Assembly: GCF_001517405.1 (NCBI RefSeq)
Contig: NZ_LN907827.1
Location: forward strand, 696,616-760,615
DNA length: 64,000 nucleotides
Direction of reading: 5' to 3'
From: Duffyella gerundensis
GTDB lineage: Bacteria; Pseudomonadota; Gammaproteobacteria; Enterobacterales; Enterobacteriaceae
Below the pieces are notes generated by a model. The model did not search any database. It saw only the letters and a program-made list of their open reading frames with translations, and was not told the origin of the DNA. How positions within the stretch are numbered: position 1 is the stretch's first letter; each line of letters begins with the position of its first letter. The position numbers and the translations under genes are program-made. Shown one piece after another: positions 8,806 through 17,623 of this stretch.

Positions 8806-8994
8806 ATGAATGGCGACATCGTCGTTGGCAAATGGAAACAATGGAAAGGCCAGATGTGGCTGGTTTGGGCAGAGTGGTTTGATAACGATGCTGTCTGGAC
8901 CGCAGGGAATAATGACTGGTTTTCCGGTATCGTACAGGAAGATTACGGCAGAGAACGTCTGAACAACGCCTGCACAGAAAAACGCCCTCGCTGA
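8806..8994 (+). CDS. Trp-rich CsbD-like small protein
   Basis: A 62-residue protein that aligns without gaps to the CsbD/YjbJ family from GKWKQ to the YG near residue 48 (remembered family pattern GxWKQxKGK...W...DDD...GKxxxxxGxIQERYG). It is unusual in having seven tryptophans, several at places where the family has charged or polar residues, and in losing the acidic/basic C-terminal helix. CsbD proteins are abundant stress proteins of unknown biochemistry. It lies 34 bp after ytjA and probably shares the osmY-ytjA transcript. Its TGA stop lies inside the terminator stem. Confidence 0.7.
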   Translation: MNGDIVVGKWKQWKGQMWLVWAEWFDNDAVWTAGNNDWFSGIVQEDYGRERLNNACTEKRPR

Positions 8995-9006
8995 GGGCGT
9001 TTTTTT
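8982..9006 (+). terminator. Terminator of the osmY-ytjA-CsbD cluster
   Basis: A 7-8 bp GC stem (8982-8989 with 8993-9000), 3-nt loop and a run of seven T. The stop codon of the CsbD-like gene (8992-8994) lies within the loop and stem. Confidence 0.88.
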
Positions 9007-9168
9007 ATGGTGCGGCGGCGCTTTTTGCAATAAGGCGCTGCTGCCGCACAACAGTGAACACTCGCTTTATCCGCGTTTCGACGCCCTCTGTTTTCTTCCT
9101 CGTGTATCGCTGTTTTTCGTCGCGCCTGCCAAAGGTAAACTGCTTAATCCTGTTCTGAGGTTTATCGG

Positions 9169-9945
9169 ATGAAAGAGATGTTTATCGACACCCACTGCCA
9201 TTTTGATTTTCCCCCTTTTATCGATCGCACCGAGGAAAGCCTGCGTCTGGCTGCCGCGGCAGGCGTGGAAAACATCATTGTGCCCGCAGTGGACGCCAGC
9301 CGGTTTGCCGGCGTGCTGAAGTTGGCCAGCGATCACCCACCGCTGTGGGCCGCGCTGGGTTTGCATCCTGTTGTGATTAATCAGCATCAGGATGCCCATC
9401 TGGCGCAGCTGGACACGCTGCTCGCCAGCAAGCCGCCTAAGCTGGTGGCAATCGGTGAAATCGGTCTCGATCTCTACATGGAGCAGCCGGACTTTAGCCG
9501 ACAGCAATGGCTGCTCGATGCGCAGCTTCGGCTGGCGCGCGACCACGATTTGCCGGTGATCCTGCATTCCCGGCGCACGCACGACAAGCTGGCGCTGCAC
9601 CTGCGTCGCATCGATCTGCCCCGGCGCGGCGTGGTACACGGCTTTGCCGGTAGCCTGCAGCAGGCAGAGGCGTTTATTAAGCTGGGCTATGCGATCGGCG
9701 TCGGCGGCACCATTACCTATCCACGCGCCAGCAAGACGCGCAACACCATCGCGCAGCTGCCGCTCTCATCGCTGCTGTTGGAAACCGATGCGCCCGATAT
9801 GCCGCTGAATGGCTTTCAGGGCGAGCCGAATCGGCCGGAACAGGTGCGGCGTGTCTGGCAGGCGCTGTGCGAACTGCGCAGTGAACCGGCTGAGCAGATC
9901 GCCAGCACGATTTACGCTACCACCCGACGCCTGTTCGCATTTTGA
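9169..9945 (+). CDS. yjjV: TatD-family metal-dependent hydrolase YjjV
   Basis: A 258-residue TIM-barrel metallohydrolase matching E. coli YjjV (259). The metal-binding HxH is in DTHCHFDF; further ligands are in GEIGLDL, VILHSRR, VVHGFAG and LLETDAPD. TatD relatives are Mg-dependent DNases or quality-control hydrolases; the substrate of YjjV is unproven. In E. coli yjjU lies upstream and yjjW/yjjI downstream; none is present here. An in-frame ATG at 9178 is an alternative start. Confidence 0.9.
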   Translation: MKEMFIDTHCHFDFPPFIDRTEESLRLAAAAGVENIIVPAVDASRFAGVLKLASDHPPLWAALGLHPVVINQHQDAHLAQLDTLLASKPPKLVAIGEIGLDLYMEQPDFSRQQWLLDAQLRLARDHDLPVILHSRRTHDKLALHLRRIDLPRRGVVHGFAGSLQQAEAFIKLGYAIGVGGTITYPRASKTRNTIAQLPLSSLLLETDAPDMPLNGFQGEPNRPEQVRRVWQALCELRSEPAEQIASTIYATTRRLFAF

Positions 9946-9979
9946 GCCCATTGGCGATTTCCAACCCCGGCCCGTTCTA

Positions 9980-9995
9980 TGTTAAAATTATCACA
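9980..9995. promoter_or_regulatory. DeoR-type operator 1 of deoCABD
   Basis: The 16 bp match the E. coli DeoR operator (TGTTAGAATTCTAACA) at 13 of 16 positions by hand. It lies about 160 bp upstream of deoC and 108 bp centre-to-centre from operator 2. That spacing would allow looping by a multimeric DeoR. Confidence 0.65.
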
Positions 9996-10050
9996 TTGAA
10001 AGGCCGCGGCGAGGCACGTTATTGCCCATCTGCCCGCCGCTTCGCCGTGG

Positions 10051-10072
10051 TGATGTGATTGTCCGCACGTTT
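10051..10072. promoter_or_regulatory. Putative CRP-cAMP site of the deo promoter
   Basis: TGTGA (10054-10058), 6 bp, then GCACG: 8 of 10 core bases of the CRP consensus TGTGA-N6-TCACA. It lies between the two DeoR-type operators. The E. coli deoP2 promoter uses CRP and CytR at comparable places. Confidence 0.5.
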
Positions 10073-10087
10073 CCGTCGGGTTCAGTC

Positions 10088-10103
10088 TGTTATTATTTTA
10101 ACA
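10088..10103. promoter_or_regulatory. DeoR-type operator 2 of deoCABD
   Basis: 13 of 16 matches to the DeoR operator, with both half-sites TGTTA and TAACA perfect. It ends 49 bp before the deoC start, where it would overlap the promoter. Confidence 0.7.
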
Positions 10104-10152
10104 TTGCGCGCTGCACGGCGCGTTTACCTTGTCTGCAAGTTGGAGAATAAAC

Positions 10153-10932
10153 ATGAGTGATGTAACCGCCTCTGCGCTGCGCGCGCTGAAATTGATGGAT
10201 CTGACCACCCTGAACGACGATGACACCGATGCCAAAGTGATCGCGCTATGCCGTCAGGCCAATTCGCCTGCGGGCACCACAGCCGCTATCTGCATCTATC
10301 CGCGCTTTATCCCGGTTGCCCGCAAGGCGCTGCGCGAGCAGGGCACGCCAGAGGTGCGCATCGCGACGGTCACCAACTTCCCGCACGGCAATGATGATAT
10401 CGATATCGCGCTGGCCGAAACCCGCGCGGCAATTGCCTACGGTGCCGATGAAGTTGACGTGGTGTTTCCGTATCGCGCGCTGATGGCAGGCAACCAGGAA
10501 GTGGGTTTTGCGCTGGTGAAAGCCTGTAAAGAAGCCTGCGCCGCCGCTAACGTGCTGCTGAAAGTGATCATTGAAACCGGTGAGCTGAAATCAGAAGCAC
10601 TGATCCGTCAGGCCTCTGAAATCGCTATCGATGCCGGTGCCGACTTCATCAAAACCTCTACCGGTAAAGTGCCGGTGAACGCCACGCCGGAAGTGGCGCA
10701 AATCATGCTCAGCGTCATCCGTGACAAAGGCGTGCAGCAGCAGGTTGGCTTTAAGCCTGCCGGTGGCGTGCGTACCGCTGACGATGCGGCGATCTACCTG
10801 AAGCTGGCCGATGACATTCTGGGCAGCGACTGGGCCGATGCGCGTCATTTCCGCTTTGGCGCCTCGAGCCTGTTAACCAGCCTGCTGCAGGCCACGGGCC
10901 ATCAGGTTGCCGCCAGCACCTCCAGCTACTAA
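10153..10932 (+). CDS. deoC: Deoxyribose-phosphate aldolase DeoC
   Basis: A 259-residue class I aldolase that splits 2-deoxyribose-5-phosphate into acetaldehyde and glyceraldehyde-3-phosphate. The Schiff-base Lys lies in [10 protein letters not shown] and the second catalytic Lys in FIKTSTGK; the phosphate site is [10 protein letters not shown]. It is the first gene of deoCABD, 30 bp before deoA. The ATG at 10153 has SD GGAG; the TTG at 10129 is rejected because similarity begins at MSDVTASAL. It also serves the deoxyribose pathway encoded by deoK/deoP at 23.9-26.1 kb. Confidence 0.96.
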   Translation: MSDVTASALRALKLMDLTTLNDDDTDAKVIALCRQANSPAGTTAAICIYPRFIPVARKALREQGTPEVRIATVTNFPHGNDDIDIALAETRAAIAYGADEVDVVFPYRALMAGNQEVGFALVKACKEACAAANVLLKVIIETGELKSEALIRQASEIAIDAGADFIKTSTGKVPVNATPEVAQIMLSVIRDKGVQQQVGFKPAGGVRTADDAAIYLKLADDILGSDWADARHFRFGASSLLTSLLQATGHQVAASTSSY

Positions 10933-10962
10933 CTCTTTGCGCTAAAAGATCGGGAGATCGAC

Positions 10963-12285
10963 ATGTTTTTGCCACAGGAAATTATTCGCAAAAAGCGTGA
11001 CGGCAAGGTGCTGAGCGAAGAAGAGATCCGTTTTTTCATTCAGGGCGTCAGCGATAACAGCGTGACGGAAGGGCAGATTGCCGCGCTGGCCATGACCATC
11101 TGGTTTAACGATATGGTGCTCTCTGAGCGCGTGGCGCTGACCATGGCGATGCGCGATTCCGGCAGCGTGCTCAACTGGCAGGCGCTGGATCTTGCCGGCC
11201 CGGTGGTGGATAAACACTCCACCGGCGGCGTGGGTGACGTGACGTCGCTGATGCTTGGCCCGATGGTCGCGGCCTGTGGCGGCTTCGTGCCGATGATCTC
11301 CGGGCGTGGGCTGGGTCACACCGGCGGCACGCTCGATAAGCTTGAGGCGATCCCCGGCTTCGATATCTTCCCCAACGACGAACGCTTCCGGCAGATGATC
11401 AAGCAGGTCGGCGTGGCGATTATCGGCCAGACCAACTCGCTGGCGCCAGCGGACAAACGCTTCTATGCCACTCGCGATATTACCGCCACCGTGGATTCTA
11501 TTCCGCTGATCACCGCCTCGATTCTGGCGAAGAAGCTGGCGGAAGGCCTGGATGCGCTGGTCATGGATGTCAAAGTGGGTTCCGGCGCCTTTATGCCGAC
11601 CTTTGAAGCCTCAGAGCAGCTGGCGCAGGCGATCGTCGGCGTGGCGAACGGCGCCGGTTGCAAAACCAGTGCGCTGCTGACTGACATGAATCAGGTGCTC
11701 GCCTCCAGCGCCGGTAACGCGCTGGAAGTGCGTGAGGCGGTGAATTTCCTCACCGGTGCCTACCGTAATCCGCGTCTGCTGGAAGTGACGCTGGCGCTGT
11801 GCAGCGAAATGCTACTGTCGGGCGGTCTGGCCAGCGACGACGCCGATGCGCGTCGTCAGCTGCAGACGGTGCTGGACAACGGCGCGGCGGCGGAGTGCTT
11901 TGGCCGCATGGTGGCGGCACAGGGTGGCCCGGCTGATTTCATCAGCAACATGGATCGCTATCTGCCTGCCGCAACCTTAAGCAAGGCGGTCTACGCCGAA
12001 CGCCCTGGCGTGATCACGGCGATGGATACGCGTGCCATCGGCATGGCCATCGTCACCATGGGTGGCGGCCGTCGTCGCGCCAGCGATACCATCGATTACA
12101 GCGTCGGCCTTAGCGAGATGGCCGCGCTGGGTCAGCGAGTGGATCAGCAGACGCCGCTGGCCGTTGTGCATGCCGCTGATGAGGCGAGCTGGCAGCTGGC
12201 CGCGCAGGAGATCCGCGCCGCGGTACAAACTTCGGAGCAGGCGGCAGCAACCACACCGATGGTCTATCGCAGAATCACCCAATAG
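10963..12285 (+). CDS. deoA: Thymidine phosphorylase DeoA
   Basis: A 440-residue enzyme, the same length as in E. coli. It converts thymidine and phosphate to thymine and 2-deoxyribose-1-phosphate. The phosphate-binding segment KHSTGGVGD and the pyrimidine phosphorylase signature [14 protein letters not shown] are present. It is the second gene of deoCABD, with SD GGGAGA before the ATG. Confidence 0.97.
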   Translation: MFLPQEIIRKKRDGKVLSEEEIRFFIQGVSDNSVTEGQIAALAMTIWFNDMVLSERVALTMAMRDSGSVLNWQALDLAGPVVDKHSTGGVGDVTSLMLGPMVAACGGFVPMISGRGLGHTGGTLDKLEAIPGFDIFPNDERFRQMIKQVGVAIIGQTNSLAPADKRFYATRDITATVDSIPLITASILAKKLAEGLDALVMDVKVGSGAFMPTFEASEQLAQAIVGVANGAGCKTSALLTDMNQVLASSAGNALEVREAVNFLTGAYRNPRLLEVTLALCSEMLLSGGLASDDADARRQLQTVLDNGAAAECFGRMVAAQGGPADFISNMDRYLPAATLSKAVYAERPGVITAMDTRAIGMAIVTMGGGRRRASDTIDYSVGLSEMAALGQRVDQQTPLAVVHAADEASWQLAAQEIRAAVQTSEQAAATTPMVYRRITQ

Positions 12286-12343
12286 CCGTATACTACTCTG
12301 ATCGATTTTTTAAATTTGATGCGCTCACGCGCAGGAGTCGTAC

Positions 12344-13567
12344 ATGAAACGTGCGTTTATCATGGTGCTGGATTCTTTCGGAATCGGCTCCAGTAAAGAT
12401 GCCGACAAGTTCGGCGACCATGGGTCAGATACCCTTGGCCACATTGCCGAGGCGTGCTTTAACGGTGAAGCAGACAAAGGCCGTAAAGGCCCGTTGCATC
12501 TGCCGAACCTGACCGCCCTGGGTTTGGGTAAAGCCGCAGAAGCCTCAACCGGCCGCTTCCCGCCGGGACTGGATGCCAACGCTGAAATCATCGGTGCCTA
12601 CGCCTACGCCAGCGAGCTCTCCTCCGGTAAAGATACGCCGTCGGGCCACTGGGAAATTGCTGGCGTGCCGGTGCTGTTTGACTGGGGCTACTTCAGCGAC
12701 AAAGAGAACAGCTTCCCACAGGAACTGCTCGATTTGCTGGTGGAAAAAGCGGACCTGCCGGGCTATCTCGGCAACTGCCATTCATCCGGCACCGTAATTC
12801 TGGATCAGCTGGGCGAAGAGCACATGAAAACCGGCAAGCCGATTTTCTACACCTCTGCCGACTCGGTATTCCAGATCGCCTGCCATGAAGAGACCTTTGG
12901 TCTGCAACGGCTGTACGACCTGTGCGAAATCGCCCGTGAAGCGCTGACCGAAGGCGGTTACAACATCGGTCGCGTCATTGCGCGTCCTTTCGTCGGCGAC
13001 AAAGCCGGGCACTTTGAGCGCACCGGCAACCGCCACGATCTGGCCGTTGAGCCACCGTCGCCAACCATTCTGAAAAAGCTGGTGGATGAGAAGCAGGGCG
13101 AAGTGATTTCAGTGGGTAAAATCGCTGACATCTATGCCCACGTCGGCATCACCAAAAAGATCAAAGCCACCGGCCTGGACGCGCTGTTTGACGCCACGGT
13201 AGAAGAGATGAAAACCGCGCCGGATAACGCCATCGTGTTCACCAACTTCGTTGATTTTGACTCCACCTGGGGACATCGTCGCGACGTGGCGGGCTACGCT
13301 GGCGGACTGGAGCTGTTTGACCGCCGCCTGCCTGAGCTAATGGCGCAGGTAAAAGAGGGCGATATTCTGATCCTCACCGCCGACCACGGCTGCGATCCCA
13401 CGTGGGAAGGCACCGAACATACGCGCGAGCACATTCCGATCCTGATTTACGGCCCGGACGTGAAGCCTGGCTTCCTCGGCTATCGCGACACCTTTGCCGA
13501 CATCGGTCAGACGGTGGCAAAATATTTCGGTCTTTCCGATATGGAATATGGCAAAAGCCTGCTCTAA
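12344..13567 (+). CDS. deoB: Phosphopentomutase DeoB
   Basis: A 407-residue Mn-dependent enzyme of the alkaline phosphatase superfamily that interconverts (deoxy)ribose-1- and -5-phosphate. Metal ligands lie in VLDSFGIG near the N-terminus, and in [17 protein letters not shown] near the C-terminus. It has the same length as the E. coli enzyme. The 58-bp gap after deoA could hold an internal promoter, as in E. coli, but I see no convincing one. SD AGGAG. Confidence 0.97.
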   Translation: MKRAFIMVLDSFGIGSSKDADKFGDHGSDTLGHIAEACFNGEADKGRKGPLHLPNLTALGLGKAAEASTGRFPPGLDANAEIIGAYAYASELSSGKDTPSGHWEIAGVPVLFDWGYFSDKENSFPQELLDLLVEKADLPGYLGNCHSSGTVILDQLGEEHMKTGKPIFYTSADSVFQIACHEETFGLQRLYDLCEIAREALTEGGYNIGRVIARPFVGDKAGHFERTGNRHDLAVEPPSPTILKKLVDEKQGEVISVGKIADIYAHVGITKKIKATGLDALFDATVEEMKTAPDNAIVFTNFVDFDSTWGHRRDVAGYAGGLELFDRRLPELMAQVKEGDILILTADHGCDPTWEGTEHTREHIPILIYGPDVKPGFLGYRDTFADIGQTVAKYFGLSDMEYGKSLL

Positions 13568-13583
13568 TCGCGGCGAATCATTA

Positions 13584-13604
13584 CAGGCCACCGCTGGTGG
13601 CCTG
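13584..13604 (+). other. Intercistronic hairpin between deoB and deoD
   Basis: A perfect 9-bp stem (13584-13592 with 13596-13604) with a 3-nt loop and no U-run, 16 bp after deoB. It is more likely a stability or processing element than a terminator, as deoD belongs to the same operon. Confidence 0.5.
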
Positions 13605-13628
13605 ACGTAACACTGAAAAGGAAAAATT

Positions 13629-14348
13629 ATGGCAACGCCTCATATTAATGCAGAAATGGGTGACTTCGCGGACGTGGTATTGATGCCCGGTGACCCGCTG
13701 CGTGCGAAACATATCGCCGAGACGTTCCTTGAGGACGCGGTAGAGGTCAACAACGTGCGCGGCATGCTTGGCTATACCGGCACCTACAAAGGCCGTCGTA
13801 TTTCAGTCATGGGCCACGGCATGGGCATTCCTTCCTGCTCAATCTATGCAAAAGAGCTGATCACCGAGTTTGGCGTGAAGAAAATCATTCGCGTCGGTTC
13901 CTGCGGCGCGGTGCGTGCCGATGTAAAACTGCGTGATGTGGTCATCGGCATGGGTGCCAGCACCGATTCCAAAGTTAACCGTATGCGTTTTAAAGATCAT
14001 GACTTCGCGGCGATTGCTGACTTTGACATGGTGCGTAACGCGGTTGATGCGGCGAAAACGTTGGGCGTTGATGCTCGCGTAGGCAACATCTTCTCCGCCG
14101 ATCTGTTCTATACGCCAGATCCGCAGATGTTCGACGTGATGGAAAAATATGGCATCCTCGGCGTGGAGATGGAAGCCGCGGGTATCTATGGCGTGGCCGC
14201 TGAGTTCGGTGCGAAAGCACTGGCGATCTGTACCGTGTCGGATCATATCCGTTCCGGCGAGCAGACCACCGCCGAAGAGCGTCAGACCACCTTCAGCGAC
14301 ATGATCAAAATCGCGCTGGAATCTGTGCTGTTAGGCGATAAAGCCTGA
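13629..14348 (+). CDS. deoD: Purine-nucleoside phosphorylase DeoD
   Basis: A 239-residue hexameric phosphorylase of the bacterial type. It splits purine (deoxy)nucleosides into base and (deoxy)ribose-1-phosphate, feeding DeoB and Deo[10 protein letters not shown] (phosphate site), GHGMGIPS and [11 protein letters not shown] (purine/ribose site) and the catalytic Asp in CTVSDH are visible. It is the last gene of the operon and is followed by a GC-rich terminator hairpin. Confidence 0.97.
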   Translation: MATPHINAEMGDFADVVLMPGDPLRAKHIAETFLEDAVEVNNVRGMLGYTGTYKGRRISVMGHGMGIPSCSIYAKELITEFGVKKIIRVGSCGAVRADVKLRDVVIGMGASTDSKVNRMRFKDHDFAAIADFDMVRNAVDAAKTLGVDARVGNIFSADLFYTPDPQMFDVMEKYGILGVEMEAAGIYGVAAEFGAKALAICTVSDHIRSGEQTTAEERQTTFSDMIKIALESVLLGDKA

Positions 14349-14354
14349 TTGCCT

Positions 14355-14376
14355 GCCGGGCGAGCTCTCGCCCGGC
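14355..14376. terminator. Terminator hairpin between deoD and ytjB
   Basis: A 10-bp GC-rich stem (GCCGGGCGAG pairing with CTCGCCCGGC) with a 2-nt loop, followed by TTTA. It lies between convergent genes and could serve both, though the U-run is short. Confidence 0.65.
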
Positions 14377-14403
14377 TTTACTCTGTGCTGCTCTGCACTC
14401 GCC

Positions 14404-15063
14404 TTACGACTTCTGCTCCGGCTCTGTCTGCTCGTCGTCACTGTCCTCTTTTACCGGCGTATTGGCGGTTAACAGGAACGGCGACTGCTGCCAGCGTGTG
14501 CGCCGATCGCGCAGCAGAGTGCGGGTTAAAATAATGCCAATCGCCAGCGCCAGCAGCATCATCAGCCGTAAGATGTTGGTGGTGTTATCAACCTGTTTGG
14601 CTTCGGTCACCAGCACGTGCGTATCCAGCGTAACGCGCAGAAAACCCTGCGGGCCATCGCTGTTCTCCAGCGGTTGCACCAGCTGATGATTGAAATAGCT
14701 GCCCGCACGCTGACCGTCGAGCGCCAGGCGATCGCGCACGCGAATGGTTTCGCCGCTGTGCGCCACCAGTGAGCCGTCATCGGCGTAAACCGAGGCGTCA
14801 AGAATGCGGCTCTGATCGGTGAGCTGGTTGAGGATCGCTTCAATTTGCGCCCGGTTGTTGTCGCTGTTGTCCATCAGCGGGTTCAGGCTGAAGGCGACCT
14901 GGCGAGTCAGCGCGCGCGCCAGCTCTTCTACCTGCTCAGAACGTGCCATTTGATGGCCGAGACTAAACCAGGACGCACCCTGCATCAGCACCACTAACAG
15001 CGTCAGGCAGATCAGCACAATCACCGTGCGATGCAGACGGAATTTCAACTTGGTTTTTGCCAT
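14404..15063 (-). CDS. ytjB: Membrane protein YtjB (Smp/AhpA family)
   Basis: A 219-residue protein matching E. coli YtjB/Smp (214). A basic N-terminus leads into one membrane helix (about residues 11-31), then a periplasmic domain of about 120 residues and a second helix (about 155-175), with a charged cytoplasmic tail. Its function is poorly known. It diverges from serB, as in E. coli. lplA and yjjJ, which lie here in E. coli, are absent. Confidence 0.88.
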   Translation of the reverse strand: MAKTKLKFRLHRTVIVLICLTLLVVLMQGASWFSLGHQMARSEQVEELARALTRQVAFSLNPLMDNSDNNRAQIEAILNQLTDQSRILDASVYADDGSLVAHSGETIRVRDRLALDGQRAGSYFNHQLVQPLENSDGPQGFLRVTLDTHVLVTEAKQVDNTTNILRLMMLLALAIGIILTRTLLRDRRTRWQQSPFLLTANTPVKEDSDDEQTEPEQKS

Positions 15064-15183
15064 CTCGAACCTTATCTCACTCTGGACAGAAGCCGGGTCG
15101 TTTTCGACACTTTATGTTGCCAGAAGCGTCGCTGACAGGGTAGCCTCTTGCGTGGTTTTGTTGTCCCGCCTGGAGAAGCTGTA

Positions 15184-16161
15184 ATGCCAAATCGTTTGAC
15201 CTGGAGCGACCTGCCCGCCGATCTTTCACTCTGGCCAGGTTTACCCCTTTCTCTCAGCGGTGACGAAGTCATGCCGCTGGATTATCGTGCCGGACGTACC
15301 GGCTGGCTGCTGTATGGACGCGGGCTGGATAAAGCACGTCTGACGGCGTTTCAGCATCAGCTTGGTGCCGCCATGGTTATCGTCAGCGCCTGGTGCGTCG
15401 ATGAATATCAGGTGGTGCGTCTGGCGGGATCGCTAACGCCGCGAGCCACTAAGCTGGCTCATGACGCGGGCTTCGATGTCGCGCCGCTGGGGAAAATTCC
15501 CTACCTGAAAGCGCCGGGCCTGCTGGTGATGGACATGGATTCCACCGCCATTGAAATTGAGTGCATCGATGAAATTGCCAAACTGGCTGGCAGTGGCGAG
15601 CTGGTGGCGGAAGTCACCGAACGCGCCATGCGCGGAGAACTCGATTTCACCGCCAGCCTGCGCCAGCGCGTGGGCACCCTGAAAGATGCCGACGCCAATA
15701 TCCTGCTGCAGGTGCGCGATCGGCTACCGCTGATGCCGGGCCTGATTACGCTGGTGCAAAAGCTGCAGGCGCTGGGCTGGCAGGTGGCGATCGCCTCCGG
15801 CGGCTTCACCTTCTTCGCCGAATATCTGCGCGACAAGCTGCATCTGGCGGCGGTAGTGGCCAATGAGTTGGAGATCCGCGACGGCAAACTCACCGGTGAG
15901 GTGATTGGGCCGATTGTCGATGCGCAATATAAAGCCGACACGCTGCACAAGCTGGCGCAGCGGTTTGGCATCGAAGCGGAACAGACCGTGGCGATTGGCG
16001 ATGGCGCTAACGACCTACTGATGATCAAGGCTTCGGCGCTGGGCATCGCCTATCACGCCAAGCCAAAAGTAAATGAACAAACCAACGTGACCATTCGGCA
16101 TGCCGATCTGATGGGCGTCTTTTGCATCCTCAGCGGCAGCCTGATTCACGAAGAGCGTTAA
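15184..16161 (+). CDS. serB: Phosphoserine phosphatase SerB
   Basis: A 325-residue HAD phosphatase for the last step of serine synthesis (phosphoserine to serine). The N-terminal 100 residues form the regulatory-type domain. The catalytic domain begins with DMDSTAIEIECID (nucleophile Asp of DxDST) and has GGFTFF and GDGANDLLMI. The ATG at 15184 (MPNRLTW) is chosen; the frame opens 12 codons earlier, but family similarity begins at this Met. It lies 13 bp before radA, so co-transcription is likely. Confidence 0.96.
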   Translation: MPNRLTWSDLPADLSLWPGLPLSLSGDEVMPLDYRAGRTGWLLYGRGLDKARLTAFQHQLGAAMVIVSAWCVDEYQVVRLAGSLTPRATKLAHDAGFDVAPLGKIPYLKAPGLLVMDMDSTAIEIECIDEIAKLAGSGELVAEVTERAMRGELDFTASLRQRVGTLKDADANILLQVRDRLPLMPGLITLVQKLQALGWQVAIASGGFTFFAEYLRDKLHLAAVVANELEIRDGKLTGEVIGPIVDAQYKADTLHKLAQRFGIEAEQTVAIGDGANDLLMIKASALGIAYHAKPKVNEQTNVTIRHADLMGVFCILSGSLIHEER

Positions 16162-16174
16162 CTGAGGAGTTACT

Positions 16175-17557
16175 TTGGCCAAAGCGGCAAAACGTGCCTT
16201 TGTTTGTAATGAATGCGGCGCAGATTACCCTCGCTGGCAGGGGCAGTGCAGCGCCTGCCAGGCGTGGAATACGATTACCGAAGTGCGGCTTGCCGCCTCG
16301 CCGACGGTGGCGCGCAATGAGCGTCTGTCGGGCTACGCGGGCAGCAGCGGCGTCAGCCGCGTGCAAAAGCTTTCGGACATTAGCCTGGAAGAGCTGCCGC
16401 GCTTCTCCACCGGCTTTAAAGAGTTTGACCGCGTGCTTGGCGGCGGCGTGGTGCCCGGCAGCGCCATTCTGATCGGCGGCAGTCCCGGCGCCGGTAAAAG
16501 TACGCTGCTGCTACAAACGCTGTGCAAGCTGGCAGAGGGCATGAAAACCCTGTATGTCACCGGCGAAGAGTCGCTGCAGCAGGTCGCTATGCGCGCGCAC
16601 CGTCTCGGTCTGCCGACTCAGGATCTGAACATGCTGTCGGAAACCAGCATCGAACAGATCTGCCTGATCGCCGAGCAGGAGCAGCCGAAGCTGATGGTGA
16701 TCGACTCAATCCAGGTGATGCACATGGCGGACATTCAGTCGTCGCCGGGCAGCGTGGCGCAGGTGCGTGAAACCGCTGCCTATCTGACGCGCTTCGCCAA
16801 AACCCGCGGCGTGGCGATTGTGATGGTTGGCCACGTCACCAAAGATGGATCGCTGGCCGGGCCGAAAGTGCTTGAGCACTGCATCGATTGTTCGGTGATG
16901 CTCGACGGCGATGCCGATTCGCGTTTCCGCACGCTGCGCAGCCATAAAAATCGCTTTGGCGCGGTCAATGAGCTGGGCGTGTTTGCCATGACCGAGCAGG
17001 GCATGCGCGAAGTCAGCAACCCGTCGGCGATTTTTCTCTCGCGTGGCGATGAGGTGACGCCGGGCAGTTCGGTGATGGTGGTCTGGGAAGGCACGCGCCC
17101 GCTGCTGGTGGAGATTCAGGCGCTGGTCGATCAGTCGATGATGGGCAACCCGCGCCGCGTGGCGGTAGGGCTGGAGCAGAACCGCCTCGCCATTCTGCTG
17201 GCGGTGTTGCACCGTCATGGCGGCCTGCAAATGGCCGATCAGGATGTGTTCGTCAACGTGGTTGGCGGGGTGAAGGTCACCGAAACCAGTGCCGATCTGG
17301 CGCTGCTGCTGGCGATGGTCTCCAGCCTGCGCGACCGTCCGCTGCCGCCTGACCTGGTGATTTTTGGCGAAGTCGGCCTGGCTGGCGAAATTCGTCCGGT
17401 GCCCAGCGGTCAGGAGCGCATCTCCGAAGCGGCCAAGCACGGCTTTAAGCGCGCCATCGTTCCGGCGGCCAACGTACCGAAACGGATGCCGGAAAACATG
17501 CAGGTGTTTGGCGTTAAAAAGCTGGCCGATGCGCTGGCGATTCTGGACGAACTCTGA
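16175..17557 (+). CDS. radA: DNA repair protein RadA
   Basis: A 460-residue RecA-like ATPase with a Lon-like C-terminal domain that promotes branch migration in recombination. The N-terminal zinc finger CNECGADYPRWQGQCSAC, Walker A GGSPGAGKST, the RadA-specific KNRFG motif and the C-terminal Lon-like GEVGLAGEIRPV are present. The start codon is TTG at 16175, supported by SD GAGGAG and by similarity from the first residue; E. coli radA also has a non-ATG start. Confidence 0.96.
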   Translation: MAKAAKRAFVCNECGADYPRWQGQCSACQAWNTITEVRLAASPTVARNERLSGYAGSSGVSRVQKLSDISLEELPRFSTGFKEFDRVLGGGVVPGSAILIGGSPGAGKSTLLLQTLCKLAEGMKTLYVTGEESLQQVAMRAHRLGLPTQDLNMLSETSIEQICLIAEQEQPKLMVIDSIQVMHMADIQSSPGSVAQVRETAAYLTRFAKTRGVAIVMVGHVTKDGSLAGPKVLEHCIDCSVMLDGDADSRFRTLRSHKNRFGAVNELGVFAMTEQGMREVSNPSAIFLSRGDEVTPGSSVMVVWEGTRPLLVEIQALVDQSMMGNPRRVAVGLEQNRLAILLAVLHRHGGLQMADQDVFVNVVGGVKVTETSADLALLLAMVSSLRDRPLPPDLVIFGEVGLAGEIRPVPSGQERISEAAKHGFKRAIVPAANVPKRMPENMQVFGVKKLADALAILDEL

Positions 17558-17562
17558 TGCAC

Positions 17563-17586
17563 AGCGGCCCTGCGGGGCCGCTTTTC
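17563..17586 (+). terminator. Terminator after radA
   Basis: An 8-bp GC stem (17563-17570 with 17575-17582), 4-nt loop, followed by TTTT, directly after the radA stop. Confidence 0.8.
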
Positions 17587-17623
17587 GCTCAGCCCGGCAT
17601 ACCCTTTACGCAGGAGGCAGATC

